Shown: in pieces, positions 21,016 to 32,068 of the stretch
How positions within the stretch are numbered: position 1 is the stretch's first letter
How the letters are laid out: each line of letters opens with the position of its first letter
DNA from: Bacteroides sp.
GTDB lineage: Bacteria; Bacteroidota; Bacteroidia; Bacteroidales; Bacteroidaceae
DNA: 54,375 nucleotides
NCBI GenBank assembly: GCA_021203515.1
Contig: JAJQAY010000147.1
Coordinates: 1 to 54,375, forward strand
Direction: 5' to 3'
Notes under the pieces: generated by a model
What the model was told of the DNA's origin: nothing
The model's input: only the letters and a program-made list of their open reading frames with translations
Database searches by the model: none
Program-made: the position numbers and the translations under genes

Positions 21016-22316
21016 GACGTTTGCTGTGTGTGTTGATGAGTTGTTTCTGTCTTTTCCTCCCGTTGTTGGCACAGTCCAACAAGCTGATAAAGGAGTTGGA
21101 AGGCAAGCGCGGTGCCCTGCAAAAGCAGATTACCGAGTCGGAAACACTTCTGAATACCACCAAGAAAACCGTCAGCAGCCAGCTCAACGGACTGGCGGCA
21201 CTGACCGGACAGATAGAAGAACGCAAGCGATACATCCTCACCATCAACAAGGACGTGGAAGCGATAGACCGCGAACTGGGCTCGTTGGAACGCCAGTTGG
21301 GACAGTTGCAGCGCGACCTGAAGGACAAAAAGAAGAAATACGACTCCTCCGTCCAATACCTCTACAAGAACCGTTCCGTCGAAGAGAAGCTGATGTTCGT
21401 CTTCTCCGCCAAAAGCCTTGCCCAGACTTACCGCCGCATGCGCTACGTGCGCGAATATGCCACCTATCAGCGCTTGCAGGGCGAAGAAATCCTGAAGAAA
21501 CAAGAGCAGGTCAGCGCCAAGAAGGCCGAACTTCGGCAAGTGCGGGCCGCCAAAGAAGGACTGCTGAAAGAGCGCGAAACCGAAAAGCAGAAGCTCGAAA
21601 GTCAGGAGAAGGAAAAACGTACGCTCGTTGCCGACCTGCAAAAGAAGCAACGAGGTTTGCAGAACGAACTTGCCAAGAAACGTCGCGAAGCCAATCAGCT
21701 CAATGCCCGCATCGACCGCCTGATTGCCGAAGAGGTAGAGAAAGCGCGTAAGCGTGCCGCCGAAGAAGCGCGCCGCGAAGCTGCCGCCCGCAAGAAGGAG
21801 GGCGCGAAAACCGACAAATCCTCTACGACCGGCGGCGCTTCCAAACCCAAAGCTGCTCCGCTGGATGCATATGACATGAACAAAGCCGACCGCGAACTCT
21901 CCGGTGACTTTGCCAATAACCGGGGCAAGCTGCCCATGCCCATCAGTGGGCCGTACATCATCACCAGCCATTACGGACAGTATGCGGTAGAAGGGCTACG
22001 CAATGTCAAACTCGACAACAAAGGTATCGACATTCAGGGAAAGCCGGGCGCACAGGCACGTGCCATTTTCAATGGTAAGGTGACGGCCGTCTTCCAGTTG
22101 AACGGGCTGTTCAACATACTTATCCGTCACGGAGCCTACATATCCGTGTATTGCAACCTCTCTTCCGCATCGGTGAAGCAAGGCGATACGGTCACCACCA
22201 AGCAAAGCATCGGGCAGGTATTTTCCGATGGTGCGGATGGTGGGCGCACGGTGCTGCATTTCCAGTTGCGACGCGAGAAAGAAAAGCTAAATCCTGAGCC
22301 ATGGCTCAATAAATAA
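21012..22316 (+). CDS. EnvC-like murein hydrolase activator (coiled coil plus degenerate LytM/M23)
   Basis: A 434-residue periplasmic protein. It has a Sec signal (LFLPLLAQ) and two long coiled-coil stretches (about residues 22-110 and 160-265, rich in K/E/Q/R). A low-complexity Ala/Lys linker leads to a C-terminal M23/LytM domain (about 310-434). The zinc ligands are largely lost: the HxxxD position reads DNKGID (Asn in place of His), and the HxH position reads TVLHFQLR (first His replaced). This is the pattern of EnvC/NlpD-type activators, which switch on amidases rather than cut peptidoglycan. It is therefore probably a cell-division amidase activator. It is coupled to the DUF4292 gene by a four-base overlap and is intact. 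Confidence 0.87.
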   Translation: MRRLLCVLMSCFCLFLPLLAQSNKLIKELEGKRGALQKQITESETLLNTTKKTVSSQLNGLAALTGQIEERKRYILTINKDVEAIDRELGSLERQLGQLQRDLKDKKKKYDSSVQYLYKNRSVEEKLMFVFSAKSLAQTYRRMRYVREYATYQRLQGEEILKKQEQVSAKKAELRQVRAAKEGLLKERETEKQKLESQEKEKRTLVADLQKKQRGLQNELAKKRREANQLNARIDRLIAEEVEKARKRAAEEARREAAARKKEGAKTDKSSTTGGASKPKAAPLDAYDMNKADRELSGDFANNRGKLPMPISGPYIITSHYGQYAVEGLRNVKLDNKGIDIQGKPGAQARAIFNGKVTAVFQLNGLFNILIRHGAYISVYCNLSSASVKQGDTVTTKQSIGQVFSDGADGGRTVLHFQLRREKEKLNPEPWLNK

Positions 22317-22331
22317 AGCCTTTCCCGCAGG

Positions 22332-22442
22332 TTTCATCCCAGGTCATAAACACAATGAACCCTGGTCTAAGACTTAATGATACCTAGTCTGAAACTTAAT
22401 GATGCCTGGTGTAAAGGCTGACGATGCCCGGTGTTATGCCTT
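22332..22442. repeat. Degenerate tandem array, about 5 units of 22-23 bp
   Basis: Units start at 22332, 22354, 22376, 22398 and 22421. The clearest are AATGAACCCTGGTCTAAGAC and AATGATACCTAGTCTGAAAC, each with two further bases. The common element is CCTGGT or CCTAGT followed by an A-rich half. The array fills the gap between the convergent ends of the EnvC-like and M20 genes, and its last unit runs into the M20 stop codon at 22434-22436. Confidence 0.7.
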
Positions 22443-23507
22443 CAAAACTGCTCCGTCCAGCAATTTCATATAGAGTTGTATGGCTTCTTCAATCTCTTTG
22501 ATAAAGATAAACTCATCTGCCGTATGGGAGCGGCTACTCTTGCCCGGCCCCATCTTCAGGGATGGGAAAGACATCAGCGCCTGGTCGGACAGAGTGGGGG
22601 AACCGAATGGCGTGCGCCCCAGTGCAACGACTCTCCGCACCAAAGGATGTTCGGGAGAAACGCGCGAAGAGCTCAGGCGGAAAGAACGTGCTTTTGCTTC
22701 GCAAACGATATGCTTCCGTATTTCGTCGAAAAGCTCCTGATTGCTATAGCACTCGTTGCTGCGAATATCCACCACAAACGTGCAACGGTCGGGGATGACA
22801 TTGTGTTGCGTGCCCGCATTTACCATCGTCACGCTCATCTTTACCGGGCCCAGCAGGGGAGATACCTCCGGGAAACTATAGTCGCGAAACCACGCGATGT
22901 CGTCCAGTACCTTATAGATGGCATTGTCTCCTTCATTGCGTGCGGCATGTCCCGACTTGCCGTAGGCGGTGACGTCCAGCACCATCAGCCCCTTTTCGGC
23001 AATGGCGGGTTGCATTTCCGTAGGCTCTCCCACGATGGCGAGTTGAATGGGCGGCAGCTCAGGCAATACGGACTCTATGCCGTCCTTACCGGATACTTCC
23101 TCTTCGCAGGAAGCCAGGTAAATCAGATTGTAGGCCTGCGTGGTGCGGCACAGTTGCAGAAACACTTGCAGCAGGCTGACAACGCTTGCACCGGCATCGT
23201 TGCTTCCCAGTCCGTACAGCCTTCCGTTCTCCTCCAAAGGGGTGAAAGGCTCTTTCCGCCAACCGTTCACAGGCTTCACCGTGTCGATGTGCGAGTTTAG
23301 CAGCAGTGTCGGTTTGCCCAGGTCGAACATCGGGCTCAGACACCATATATTGTTACCTTTTCGGCCCGTCTCCATGCCCTGCATTTCAATGTAACTTTGC
23401 AGGAAGTCCGCCGCCTTCTCTTCGTCGCGGCTGAGCGAAGGGATGGCTATCAAGGATTTAAGCAATCCGGTAGCTTCAGAAACTAAAGATTGTATGTCGA
23501 TGGTCAT
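22434..23507 (-). CDS. argE: M20 family deacylase, ArgE type (acetyl/succinyl-ornithine or -citrulline)
   Basis: A 357-residue zinc-dependent M20 peptidase-family enzyme. Motifs are LLLNSHIDTVKPV (His and Asp ligands), GLGSNDAGASVVSL (bridging Asp), SCEEEVSGKDGIES (catalytic Glu-Glu), VGEPTEMQPAIAEKG (ligand Glu region) and the C-terminal SRSHTADEFI (His ligand). Bacteroides make arginine through N-succinylated intermediates, so this is probably the desuccinylase that acts in that route. Substrate choice cannot be read from sequence alone. It is intact. The promoter is divergent from the acyl-CoA ligase gene, and the gene ends inside a repeat array. Confidence 0.82.
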   Translation of the reverse strand: MTIDIQSLVSEATGLLKSLIAIPSLSRDEEKAADFLQSYIEMQGMETGRKGNNIWCLSPMFDLGKPTLLLNSHIDTVKPVNGWRKEPFTPLEENGRLYGLGSNDAGASVVSLLQVFLQLCRTTQAYNLIYLASCEEEVSGKDGIESVLPELPPIQLAIVGEPTEMQPAIAEKGLMVLDVTAYGKSGHAARNEGDNAIYKVLDDIAWFRDYSFPEVSPLLGPVKMSVTMVNAGTQHNVIPDRCTFVVDIRSNECYSNQELFDEIRKHIVCEAKARSFRLSSSRVSPEHPLVRRVVALGRTPFGSPTLSDQALMSFPSLKMGPGKSSRSHTADEFIFIKEIEEAIQLYMKLLDGAVLKA

Positions 23508-23535
23508 CTTCGAGGGTTTATTGGTTAATATGTTG

Positions 23536-23543
23536 CAAACTTA
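23536..23543 (-). promoter_or_regulatory. -7 promoter element for the argE-type gene
   Basis: The minus strand reads TAAGTTTG, a full match to TAnnTTTG, 29 bases before the start codon. It is paired divergently with the element at 23587. Confidence 0.45.
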
Positions 23544-23586
23544 CGGATAAATACTGAAATAGGCAGATAGTTTCAAATGAAATCAA

Positions 23587-23594
23587 TACCTTTG
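23587..23594 (+). promoter_or_regulatory. -7 promoter element for the acyl-CoA ligase gene
   Basis: TACCTTTG matches the Bacteroides TAnnTTTG consensus, 26 bases before the ATG at 23621. The same octamer precedes prfB at 39441. No strong -33 TTTG is seen. Confidence 0.5.
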
Positions 23595-23620
23595 CAGCGT
23601 ATTTACCAATTCATAAAAGT

Positions 23621-25426
23621 ATGGCTTATCATCATTTGTCTGTCTTGATACATCGTCAGGCAGAGAAGTATGGGGACAAAGTGGCCCTCAAATATCGGGG
23701 TTATGAAACAGCACAATGGATACCCATTACGTGGAACGAATTCTCCCGGACGGTGCGGCAGGCTGCCAATGCCTTTGTAGCACTGGGGGCGGAAGAACAA
23801 AGAAACATTGGCATCTTTTCACAGAATAAGCCCGAATGCTTGTTTACCGATTTCTCCGCATTTGCCAACCGCCTGGTGACGATACCGCTCTATGCCACCA
23901 GTTCTCCGGCGCAGGCACAATATATCATCAATGATGCACAGATACGCTTCCTCTTCGTGGGCGAGCAGTACCAGTATGATGCTGCTTTCAGCGTATTCGG
24001 CTTCTGCCGGTCTTTGCAGAAACTCATTATCTTCGACCGCAACGTGGCGCTCGACCCGCGCGACACGACTTCCATGTATTACGATGATTTCCTTGCATTG
24101 GGCAAAGACTTGCCTCATAACGGCGTAGTGGAAGAACGCACAGCCCGCGCCTCGGACGATGACCTGGCGAATATTCTCTACACCTCCGGCACTACCGGCG
24201 AGCCCAAGGGAGTGATGCTGCATCATTTCAACTACCGCGAAGCCCTGCGCATCCACGACATCCGCCTGCCTTTCATGACGGATAAGGATGTCTCCATGAA
24301 CTTCCTCCCGCTGACGCACGTCTTCGAGAAGGCTTGGACATGCCTTTGCATCCACCGGGGCGTGCAGGTGTGCATCAATCTTCGTCTGGCGGATATACAG
24401 ACCACCATTAAGGAAATACGTCCCACGCTGATGTGCAGCGTGCCCCGCTTCTGGGAAAAGGTGTATACCGGTGTGCAGGAGAAGATTGCACAGGAAACCG
24501 GACTGCGGAAAGCGATGATGCTGGATGCCATCAAGGTGGGCCGGATACACAACATCGACTACCTGCGTGTGGGAAAGACACCGCCCATGATGCTCCACCT
24601 GAAGTATAAGTTTTACGAAAAGACGGTCTATGCACTGTTGAAGAAGACCATCGGTATAGAGAACGGTAACTTTTTCCCTACTGCCGGTGCGGCGGTATCC
24701 GATGAAATCTGCGAGTTTGTACACTCCGTAGGCATCAATATGGTAGTGGGCTACGGTCTGACGGAGTCTACCGCCACTGTATCCTGTTTCCTCAACGAAG
24801 GTTACGAAATCGGTTCCGTGGGAACGGTGATGCCCGATGTGGAGGTGAAGATTGGCGAGAACGATGAAATCCTGCTTCGCGGCAAGACCATCACCACCGG
24901 CTATTATAAGAAACCGGAAGCCACGGCCGAGGCTATAGACAAGGACGGATGGTTCCATACCGGAGACGCCGGCTATCTGAAAGGCGACCAGCTCTTCCTG
25001 ACGGAACGCATCAAGGACTTGTTCAAGACTTCCAACGGCAAGTATATCTCTCCGCAAGCATTGGAAACCAAACTGGCGATTGACCGCTACATCGACCAGA
25101 TTGCCATTGTTGCCGACCAGCGCAAGTTCGTTTCCGCTTTGATTGTCCCCGTTTATGGCTTTGTGAAAGACTATGCCAAAGAGAAAGGCATCGAATATAA
25201 AGACATGGATGAATTGTTGCAGCATCCCAAGATACAGGCGCTGTTCCGTGCCCGCATCGACACCTTGCAGCAGCAGTTTGCCCATTATGAACAAATCAAA
25301 CGTTTTACTCTGCTACCCGAACCGTTCAGCATGGAACGCGGCGAGCTGACCAATACATTGAAGCTGAAACGTCCGGTAGTCTCTAAGAACTATAAGGAAC
25401 AGATTGATAAGATGTACGAGGAATAA
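23621..25426 (+). CDS. Long-chain fatty acid-CoA ligase (AMP-binding)
   Basis: A 601-residue ANL-superfamily enzyme that activates fatty acids through an acyl-AMP to acyl-CoA. The P-loop-like motif ILYTSGTTGEPKGVML is near residue 186. PLTHVFEKAW, VGYGLTESTATVSCF, GWFHTGDAGYLKGDQLFLTERIKDLFKTSNGKYISP and the C-terminal lid follow in the order expected. There is no signal peptide, so it is cytoplasmic or peripheral to the inner membrane. It is intact. The gene for a DUF6377 regulator begins eight bases after its stop, although the two need not be functionally linked. Confidence 0.92.
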   Translation: MAYHHLSVLIHRQAEKYGDKVALKYRGYETAQWIPITWNEFSRTVRQAANAFVALGAEEQRNIGIFSQNKPECLFTDFSAFANRLVTIPLYATSSPAQAQYIINDAQIRFLFVGEQYQYDAAFSVFGFCRSLQKLIIFDRNVALDPRDTTSMYYDDFLALGKDLPHNGVVEERTARASDDDLANILYTSGTTGEPKGVMLHHFNYREALRIHDIRLPFMTDKDVSMNFLPLTHVFEKAWTCLCIHRGVQVCINLRLADIQTTIKEIRPTLMCSVPRFWEKVYTGVQEKIAQETGLRKAMMLDAIKVGRIHNIDYLRVGKTPPMMLHLKYKFYEKTVYALLKKTIGIENGNFFPTAGAAVSDEICEFVHSVGINMVVGYGLTESTATVSCFLNEGYEIGSVGTVMPDVEVKIGENDEILLRGKTITTGYYKKPEATAEAIDKDGWFHTGDAGYLKGDQLFLTERIKDLFKTSNGKYISPQALETKLAIDRYIDQIAIVADQRKFVSALIVPVYGFVKDYAKEKGIEYKDMDELLQHPKIQALFRARIDTLQQQFAHYEQIKRFTLLPEPFSMERGELTNTLKLKRPVVSKNYKEQIDKMYEE

Positions 25427-25433
25427 GGACTTG

Positions 25434-27083
25434 ATGACAAAGGGAATACTTGCTTTTCTTTGCTTCCTGTTTTGCACATCGGTTGGTGCGCAAAGCACGT
25501 TGGACTCATTGTTGACGGTGCTCGACAGGGCAGTGGCCGGCAGTGACCGCTACGAAGATGTAAAGAAGCAACGGATTGCCTTGATTAAAGAAGGGCTTGC
25601 CAGTCGTGACTTGTCTCTCGAAGAGGAGTATCGCATCAACTCCAAACTGTTCGGTGAATACGAAGCCTATATCTGTGACTCGGCACGCCACTACATCACA
25701 AAAACCTGAAGATAGCCACCCGCCTGGGAAAGCAGGACTGGCTGAACGAGTCGAAGTTGAAGAAGGCACATGTCCTGGCTACCTCCGGCCTTTACGCCGA
25801 AGGGGTCTGTCTGCTGGAAACCATCGACAAACAAACACTTCCGCAGCACTTGTTGGTCGATTATTACACGGCTTTTCGAGAATATCTATCTGTATCATGC
25901 CGAGTATGCGCAGGACGATGAATTTATGCCCGAATATCTGAACCGGATGAATGCCTACCGCGACTCTGTTCTCCTGATAGCTCCCGAAGGTACTTATGAA
26001 TATGTCATTATCAAAGGCCCTTCGCTCGTAGACCACAAACAGCATAAGGAGGCCGAACGGCTGTTGAACGATTACCTTGCCAAAGTACCTTCGGATACGC
26101 GGAAATATGCAATCATCACTTCTATCCTGGCTTTTATTTACCAGTATGACAATGAGCCGGAGTTGCGAAAGCTCAGTCTGGTGAGGAGTGCCATTGCCGA
26201 CATTCAGGGGGTGGTAAAGGAAAATAACTCGCTGCGGGCATTGGCAGAGTTGCTGTATGAGGAAGGCGACCTGGAGCGCGCCAACAAATATATGAAGAAG
26301 AATGTGGCGGACGCCAGCTTCTATAATGCCCGCCTGCGTAATGTACAGGCCTCCCGAATGCTCCCGGTGATAGACCGTTCGTATCAGTTGGAGACGGAGA
26401 TGCAACGCCGGAAGTTGCAGTTGTTCCTTTGGGTAATCAGTATCTTGTCTCTGTTCCTGATTTTGACTATCGGTTACATTATCCGCCAGATGAAGAAGCT
26501 GGCCAAAGCCCGTCAGGAAGTGATATGCGCCAACAACGAACTGCAAAAGCTGAATACCGAACTGGTGGAAGCCAACCGCAGGCAAAAGTTGATGAACGAC
26601 TCGCTGGCAGAAGCGAACTGTATCAAAGAAGAATATATAGGACGCTTTCTTGGCCTTTGCTCCGCCTACATCGACAAACTGGAAACCTATCGGCGGATGC
26701 TGAACCGAAAGGCTGCCTCCGGCAAGGTGGAAGAACTGTATAAAACGCTGAAATCTCCCCAATTCATCGATGATGAACTAGAAGAATTCTACTGGAACTT
26801 TGATAACTCCTTCCTGAACATCTTCCCCGATTTTGTGGAATGCTTCAATCTTCTGCTGCCTGAGGAGGAAGCCATTGTGCCGAAACAAGGGGAACGGCTG
26901 ACTACCGAATTGCGTATCTTTGCCTTAATTCGTCTGGGCATTACGGACAGTGCCAAGATTGCCAGCTTCCTGCGCTATTCCATAACTACTATCTATACCT
27001 ACCGTTCGAAGTTGAAGAATAAGTCTCTCTATCGCGATGATTTTGAGGAAAGAGTGATGAGAATAGGCTCTTTCAAGGCTTGA
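25434..27083 (+). pseudogene. DUF6377 (SusR-type) membrane regulator, two compensating frameshifts
   Basis: Predicted PUL regulator. It has a signal peptide (FLCFLFCTSVGAQ from ATG 25434), a periplasmic TPR-like sensor part, one membrane span (LFLWVISILSLFLILTIGYII), a cytoplasmic coiled coil, and a C-terminal helix-turn-helix (ELRIFALIRLGITDSAKIASFLRYSITTIYTYRSKLKNKS). This architecture is that of SusR-like regulators, and the position directly upstream of a starch SusC gene agrees. The frame is broken by loss of one A in A5 (25700-25704) and gain of one T in T4 (25874-25877). Between them about 57 codons are misread and several stops appear. Corrected length is 549 residues. If the lesions are real, the starch locus has lost its activator. 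Confidence 0.75.
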
Positions 27084-27167
27084 CCTCTTTGCTTTCCATT
27101 TAGATTTTTACCCCTCTGTTTTACTGTTATCCCGTTGATTTACAGTGAATACACTTTGTGCTCTTTT

Positions 27168-27175
27168 TAGATTTG
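27168..27175 (+). promoter_or_regulatory. -7 promoter element for the starch locus
   Basis: TAGATTTG fits TAnnTTTG exactly, 102 bases before the SusC start at 27278, leaving a leader of roughly 90 bases. The preceding region is T-rich. A TTTG at 27155-27158 is too close to be the -33 element. A leader of this length leaves room for post-transcriptional control, but I see no defined structure in it. Confidence 0.42.
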
Positions 27176-27277
27176 TTTTAGTTGCCATTCAAAATAAGTT
27201 TATAACTGCTGATATTTGCATTACCGCCTCCCGTACAGAAAGGGGTGGACTTATTGTTAATGTTAAATCGAAGTATT

Positions 27278-30232
27278 ATGAATGTAAAAAGAACAAAGCA
27301 ATGTCTTTTCCGGCATCTTCTTATCCTTGCCGGGCTACTTGTTACAATGGCGGCTTCGGCACAACAGTTTACAGTGAAAGGTACTGTAAAGGACATGGCC
27401 GGCGAACCGATTATCGGTGCCAATGTAATGGCAAAGGGAACTACTAACGGAAGTATTACGGATGTCAACGGAAACTACTCGGTCTCGGGAGTCAGCACGT
27501 CCTCCGTATTGGTATACTCTTTTATCGGTTACAAAAACCAGGAAGTGGCTTGCAAGGGCCGGCACGAAATCAATGTAGTATTGGCTGAAGACCTTCAGGC
27601 ACTGGACGAAGTGGTGGTAGTGGGCTACGGTTCGTTGAGCAAGAAAGAACTCTCCAGCTCTATCGTCCAGGTAGATAAAAGCAAGTTCCAACAAGGAGCG
27701 ATGAACAATCCGATGGAAATGCTGACCGGTAGGGTGGCCGGTTTGAATGTGAACAACACGGCTTCGGCAAACCCGAACTCCGGCTCCTCCTTGCAAATTC
27801 GCGGAGCGACTTCTATCACAGCTTCCAACGACCCGCTGATTGTGATTGACGGTGTGGCAGGCGGAGACATCCGCAACCTTTCCTCGCAGGATATCGAGTC
27901 GATGACCGTATTGAAAGATGCAGGTTCTGCCGCTATCTATGGTACACGTGGCGCTAACGGCGTAATCTTGATTACAACCAAGAAAGGTGCGGGCGAGCCG
28001 GGTACGGCCAGAGTGACCTATGACAGTTGGTTTGGTGTGAACATTGCCAAGTCCGGCCCTGATATTCTTTCACCGGACGAATTTCGTCGCTCACGCCGCG
28101 GCACGGATTACGGTGCATCTACCGATTGGTATGACCTGTTGCTGAGAGACTTCTCTTATGACAATAACCAGTACATATCCATAGACGGCAGCACGAAGAA
28201 CGGTTACTACGGTGCTTCTTTCAATTATAAGAAGGCAACCGGCATCGATCTGAAGAGCGACCGTGAAGAATATGTCAGACGCTTCGTGATAGAGCAGCGC
28301 GTGATAGACAACCGCCTGTAACTGAACGGCTCCCTGAATGCCCGTCGTGTGAACGAAACCTGGGGCAATGACGGTATGTTCGATACCGCACTTTCCATGA
28401 ACCCTACCATGCTGCTTTATGACGACAATGGCAACTATTACCAACCTTCATCTCCTACGGGAGCCCGCAATCCGGTGGCAGAGTTAAAAGACATCGACAA
28501 CAACGGCCAGCGTATGTATGTGTTGGGCACTGCCGAAGCAAAACTCAATATCCTGACTTCGGAGAAACACATGCTGAACACTTCTATCAGCTACTCTTTG
28601 CACTACAATGACTTGAAGCAACAATACTTTACTCCTTCCACATCGGGAGAGTCTTATTGGAACGGATATAAAGGACGTGCCGAAGTGACCTATCAGAAAT
28701 GGTACACACAGCATCTGGAATGGTTGGCCAACTATGCACTTACGCTGGACGACCACAGCATCAAGGCAGTGGCCGGCTATACGTATGAAAACTCCCGTTG
28801 GGAACGCCTGCAAGCCTCCAACAATGATTTCGCCTACGATAACATCAAGTGGCACGATTTGGGTAGCGGCAGTTTCCTCAATGCCGGCAAGGCAAGCATG
28901 GGTACGGGCCAGTCTGTTGCCAAGTTGATAGGTACTTTCGGACGTATCAACTATAACTGGAAGAACTTGCTGATGGCATCGGCCTCCATCCGTTATGAGG
29001 GTTCCACCAAGTTCGGTAAAGACCATAAGTGGGGCGCTTTCCCGTCTGCCTCTATTGCTTGGGAAGTGGCGAACATGGGCTTTATGAAAGGCGCTTCTGA
29101 TATCGTAAAGAGCTTGAAGCCCCGTATATCTTACGGTGTTACCGGTCGTTCCGATTTTGACTCTTACCTTTCGCTGGCTACTTACAGCACCAAAGGCAGT
29201 TATTTCATGGACGGCGAATGGGTGAAGGGATATGTTCCTTCGGTAAATGTCAATCCTGAACTGGGATGGGAGAAGAGCATCGGTACCAACGTCGGTATCG
29301 ACTTTGTTCTTTGGAACCGCTTGAGAGGTTCTGTCGACTGGTTCGACCGTCAGTCCAAAGACTTGCTTTACAACTATACGGCTCCCCAACCACCGTTCGT
29401 ATATTCCAATATTCTGGTGAATGTAGGTACAACGCAAAACCGTGGTGTTGAAGTCTCCGTAGAAGGTGATATCTTTAAGGGTACGAAGGTGGAGTGGACC
29501 TCCGGCATCAACTACTCTTACGGAACGACCAAGCTGAAAGTGCTTTCCAATACAATGTATCAGGCATCTTATGTGGAATTGTATCAAAAGCCCGGTGTAG
29601 GTACGAGTGAGTATTTCTTCCGTGTGCAGGAGGGTGGCAAAGTCGGTCAGTTCTATGGCTATGAGTATGCCGGTGTGGAAGACGGCAAGATGATGGTGTA
29701 CACGGATGAGGGCGAGAAAGTTCCCGTTACGGAAGCGGACGCCAAGTACAAGCGCTACATCGGCAACGGTACTCCGACTTCCTATCTCTCCTGGAACAAT
29801 ACATTGCGTTACAAGAACTTCGACCTGAACGTCTTCTTCCGCGGAGCTTTCGGATTTGATATTTTCAATATGCGTAAATACGGTATGGGACTGCAGGGCT
29901 GCGGTACGGACAATGTGCTTCGTGATGCCTATCTGAAGGATAAGGACATCGTGACCGGTGGCGGAGTTATCTCCTCTTTCTTCCTGGAGAAAGGCGACTA
30001 CTTCAAACTGGAAAATGTGACTCTGGGATATAACTTCACTCCGAAGTCTAATAATATTCTTGAAGGTATGCGTGTATTCGTGCCTGCCAAGAACCTCTTT
30101 ACGCTGACCGGTTACTCCGGCAATGACCCATCTATCGTATCTGTCAACGGACTTACACCGGGTGTAGATACCAATAGTGCCTATCCGGTGGCTACACAGT
30201 TGAGTCTGGGAGTAACCTTACGGTTTAAATAA
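27278..30232 (+). pseudogene. SusC-like TonB-dependent transporter, one nonsense codon
   Basis: Outer-membrane alpha-glucan importer, 984 codons from ATG 27278 (MNVKRTKQCLF). The order is signal peptide (LVTMAASAQ), CarboxypepD_reg domain (VKGTVKDMAGEPIIGANV), the TonB box region (LDEVVVVGYG), plug (IRGATSITASNDPLIVIDG, GTRGANGVILITTKKG), and barrel ending in LSLGVTLRFK. An in-frame TAA at 28319-28321 (codon 348) interrupts it: IDNRL*LNGSLNARR, where Gln (CAA) is expected. The reading frame is otherwise continuous on both sides, so this is a single substitution and not a frameshift. It is followed by SusD, SusE, two amylases and a GH97 enzyme. Confidence 0.9.
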
Positions 30233-30261
30233 GATGTCGAACCATTCAATAGAAAGAAATT

Positions 30262-32050
30262 ATGAAACATATAAAATATAACTGGCTGTTACTGGCCTTC
30301 CTGAGTTTCTCTTTGTCGTCCTGCTTCGACCTCGATGAAGAAGTGTTTGACAGGGTAGACTCCAATATATACTATCAAGACGAGAAAAGTGTGAAAGGTG
30401 TCGTCGCTTCCATTTATCAGACCGGAGCGATGAGTTACATCGAATATTTCTGGTATCTGCAAGAGTTCTCCGCCGACCAGGTGGCATGGCGTTCCTGGAA
30501 CGGTGGCTTGTGGGGATACGATGAAGCGGAGAAGTTCGTACTCTCCACGCATACCTGGACTCCCGACTCCAAGATTATCCGTACCACCTGGGAGACGGCA
30601 TGGATTACCATCGAACTTTGTAATACGCTGCTAGCCGACCTTGAAGCATTGGACCCCGCTTCGCTGAAAATGACGGGGGATAAAATGAAGACCTACATTG
30701 GTGAGGTGCGCACACTCCGGACATGGGCTTACTATAATATCTTCGAAATCTGGGGCGGTGCCCTTCCGCTGAACATTTCAGTAGGTACGGACATTCCACC
30801 GACAGCAGACCCCGACTTCGATACCAGTTGCAAGAAGATTTACAATTTTATTGTAGGCGAGTTGGACGACTGTGTGAATGACCTGACCAAGAATAACGTG
30901 AACCGAATGAACCAGGCCGTGAACCGCATGATTAAGGCGCGTTTGTTGCTGAACTCCGAAGTTTTCATCAAGGAAAATAAGTATAGCGATTGTGCCACAC
31001 TCTGTCAGGAGATACTGGACGGCAAGTACGGGAGCTATTCCATTGTCGACGACTATCGGGATATTTATTCCATAAACAATGTCAACTGTCCGGAAGTGGT
31101 GATGGCGTTTGCTTTCGAAGTAGGGCAGTTGAACGGCGGATGGATGCGCGACATGCCTTTCCTTCCTTATAATATATGGGAGTATTTCAATGGTACTTAT
31201 CAGCAAAGCCCGTGGAACTGTGTCTGTCTGGCTTCTTCCTTCGACAACTCGGGTAATGTAAATGCTTCCGGCGGTACGGACAATCCGAAATGTTTCCTCG
31301 ATGCTCCCTACAACGACAAACTGGGTGCTGTGTACGAACGCTATGACGACCGTGATATCCGCAAGCAAAACTATGTATGTGACGGAACCAACTATAAAGG
31401 AATGTTCTTGAAAGGTGTCCTTAAAGCAAATTACGGAAAAGGTGACGCCATCAAGGCGGATGCCGACCGCGACGGGCAACCGATTGTCTATGTAGACCAG
31501 GTGGGTACGTTTATGAACAAGGGACGTAACCTGGAAGATGTGATGTCACCGCGTTGGGGCGAAACGACCTCCGGCGTGAGACTGATGAAATATCCCATTT
31601 ATCCTGAAACGGCAGGTGTTGACTTCCAGAACATAGACGAAGTGGAATTCCGTCTGTCGGAAGTGGTATACATGTTGGCAGAGTGTAAGATGCGTGCCGG
31701 TGATGCCGATGGCGCTAAAGATTTGGTGAACAGCGTGCGCAAACGTTACTTCTCGGCAGCAGACTGGGCAACTGTAAAGGATGAACCGGGACGTGGTTTC
31801 TCTGCCTTCGATATGGACTGGATGTTAAGCCAGTGGGGAATGAGGTTTCCTGTCTGAAGGACGTCGCCGCCGTACCGACCTTCGTCGTTTCGACAAGTTT
31901 ACGCAAGGACAATGGTGATTCTTCGGTCGGGCTACGGAAGACGGCAAGGTGCTTCCTGCCCAGCGCGACCGTAAATATGAGTGGTATCCGCTTTCCTCAT
32001 CGGCTTTGTTGGTGAACCCGGGACTGGTACAAAATCCTAGTTATCAATAA
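30262..32050 (+). pseudogene. SusD-like starch-binding lipoprotein, frameshift and nonsense codon near C-terminus
   Basis: A starch-binding SusD homologue. The lipoprotein signal ends LSLSSC with acidic residues after it (FDLDEE). SusD helices are visible: GEVRTLRTWAYYNIFEIWGG, MNQAVNRMIKARLLLNSEVFIK and EVEFRLSEVVYMLAECKMRAGD. The frame shifts by a net extra base within 31834-31848; the expected protein reads roughly SQWGNEFLSEGRRRRTDLRRFDKF, which may need three one-base changes (G4, GG and TTT runs) or just one. An in-frame TGA at 31916-31918 follows (GQW*FFGRATEDG, where Trp TGG is expected). The corrected product has about 595 residues and ends at 32050. Only the last quarter of the protein is affected. 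Confidence 0.85.
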
Positions 32051-32068
32051 TATTAAATCAGAAAATCC

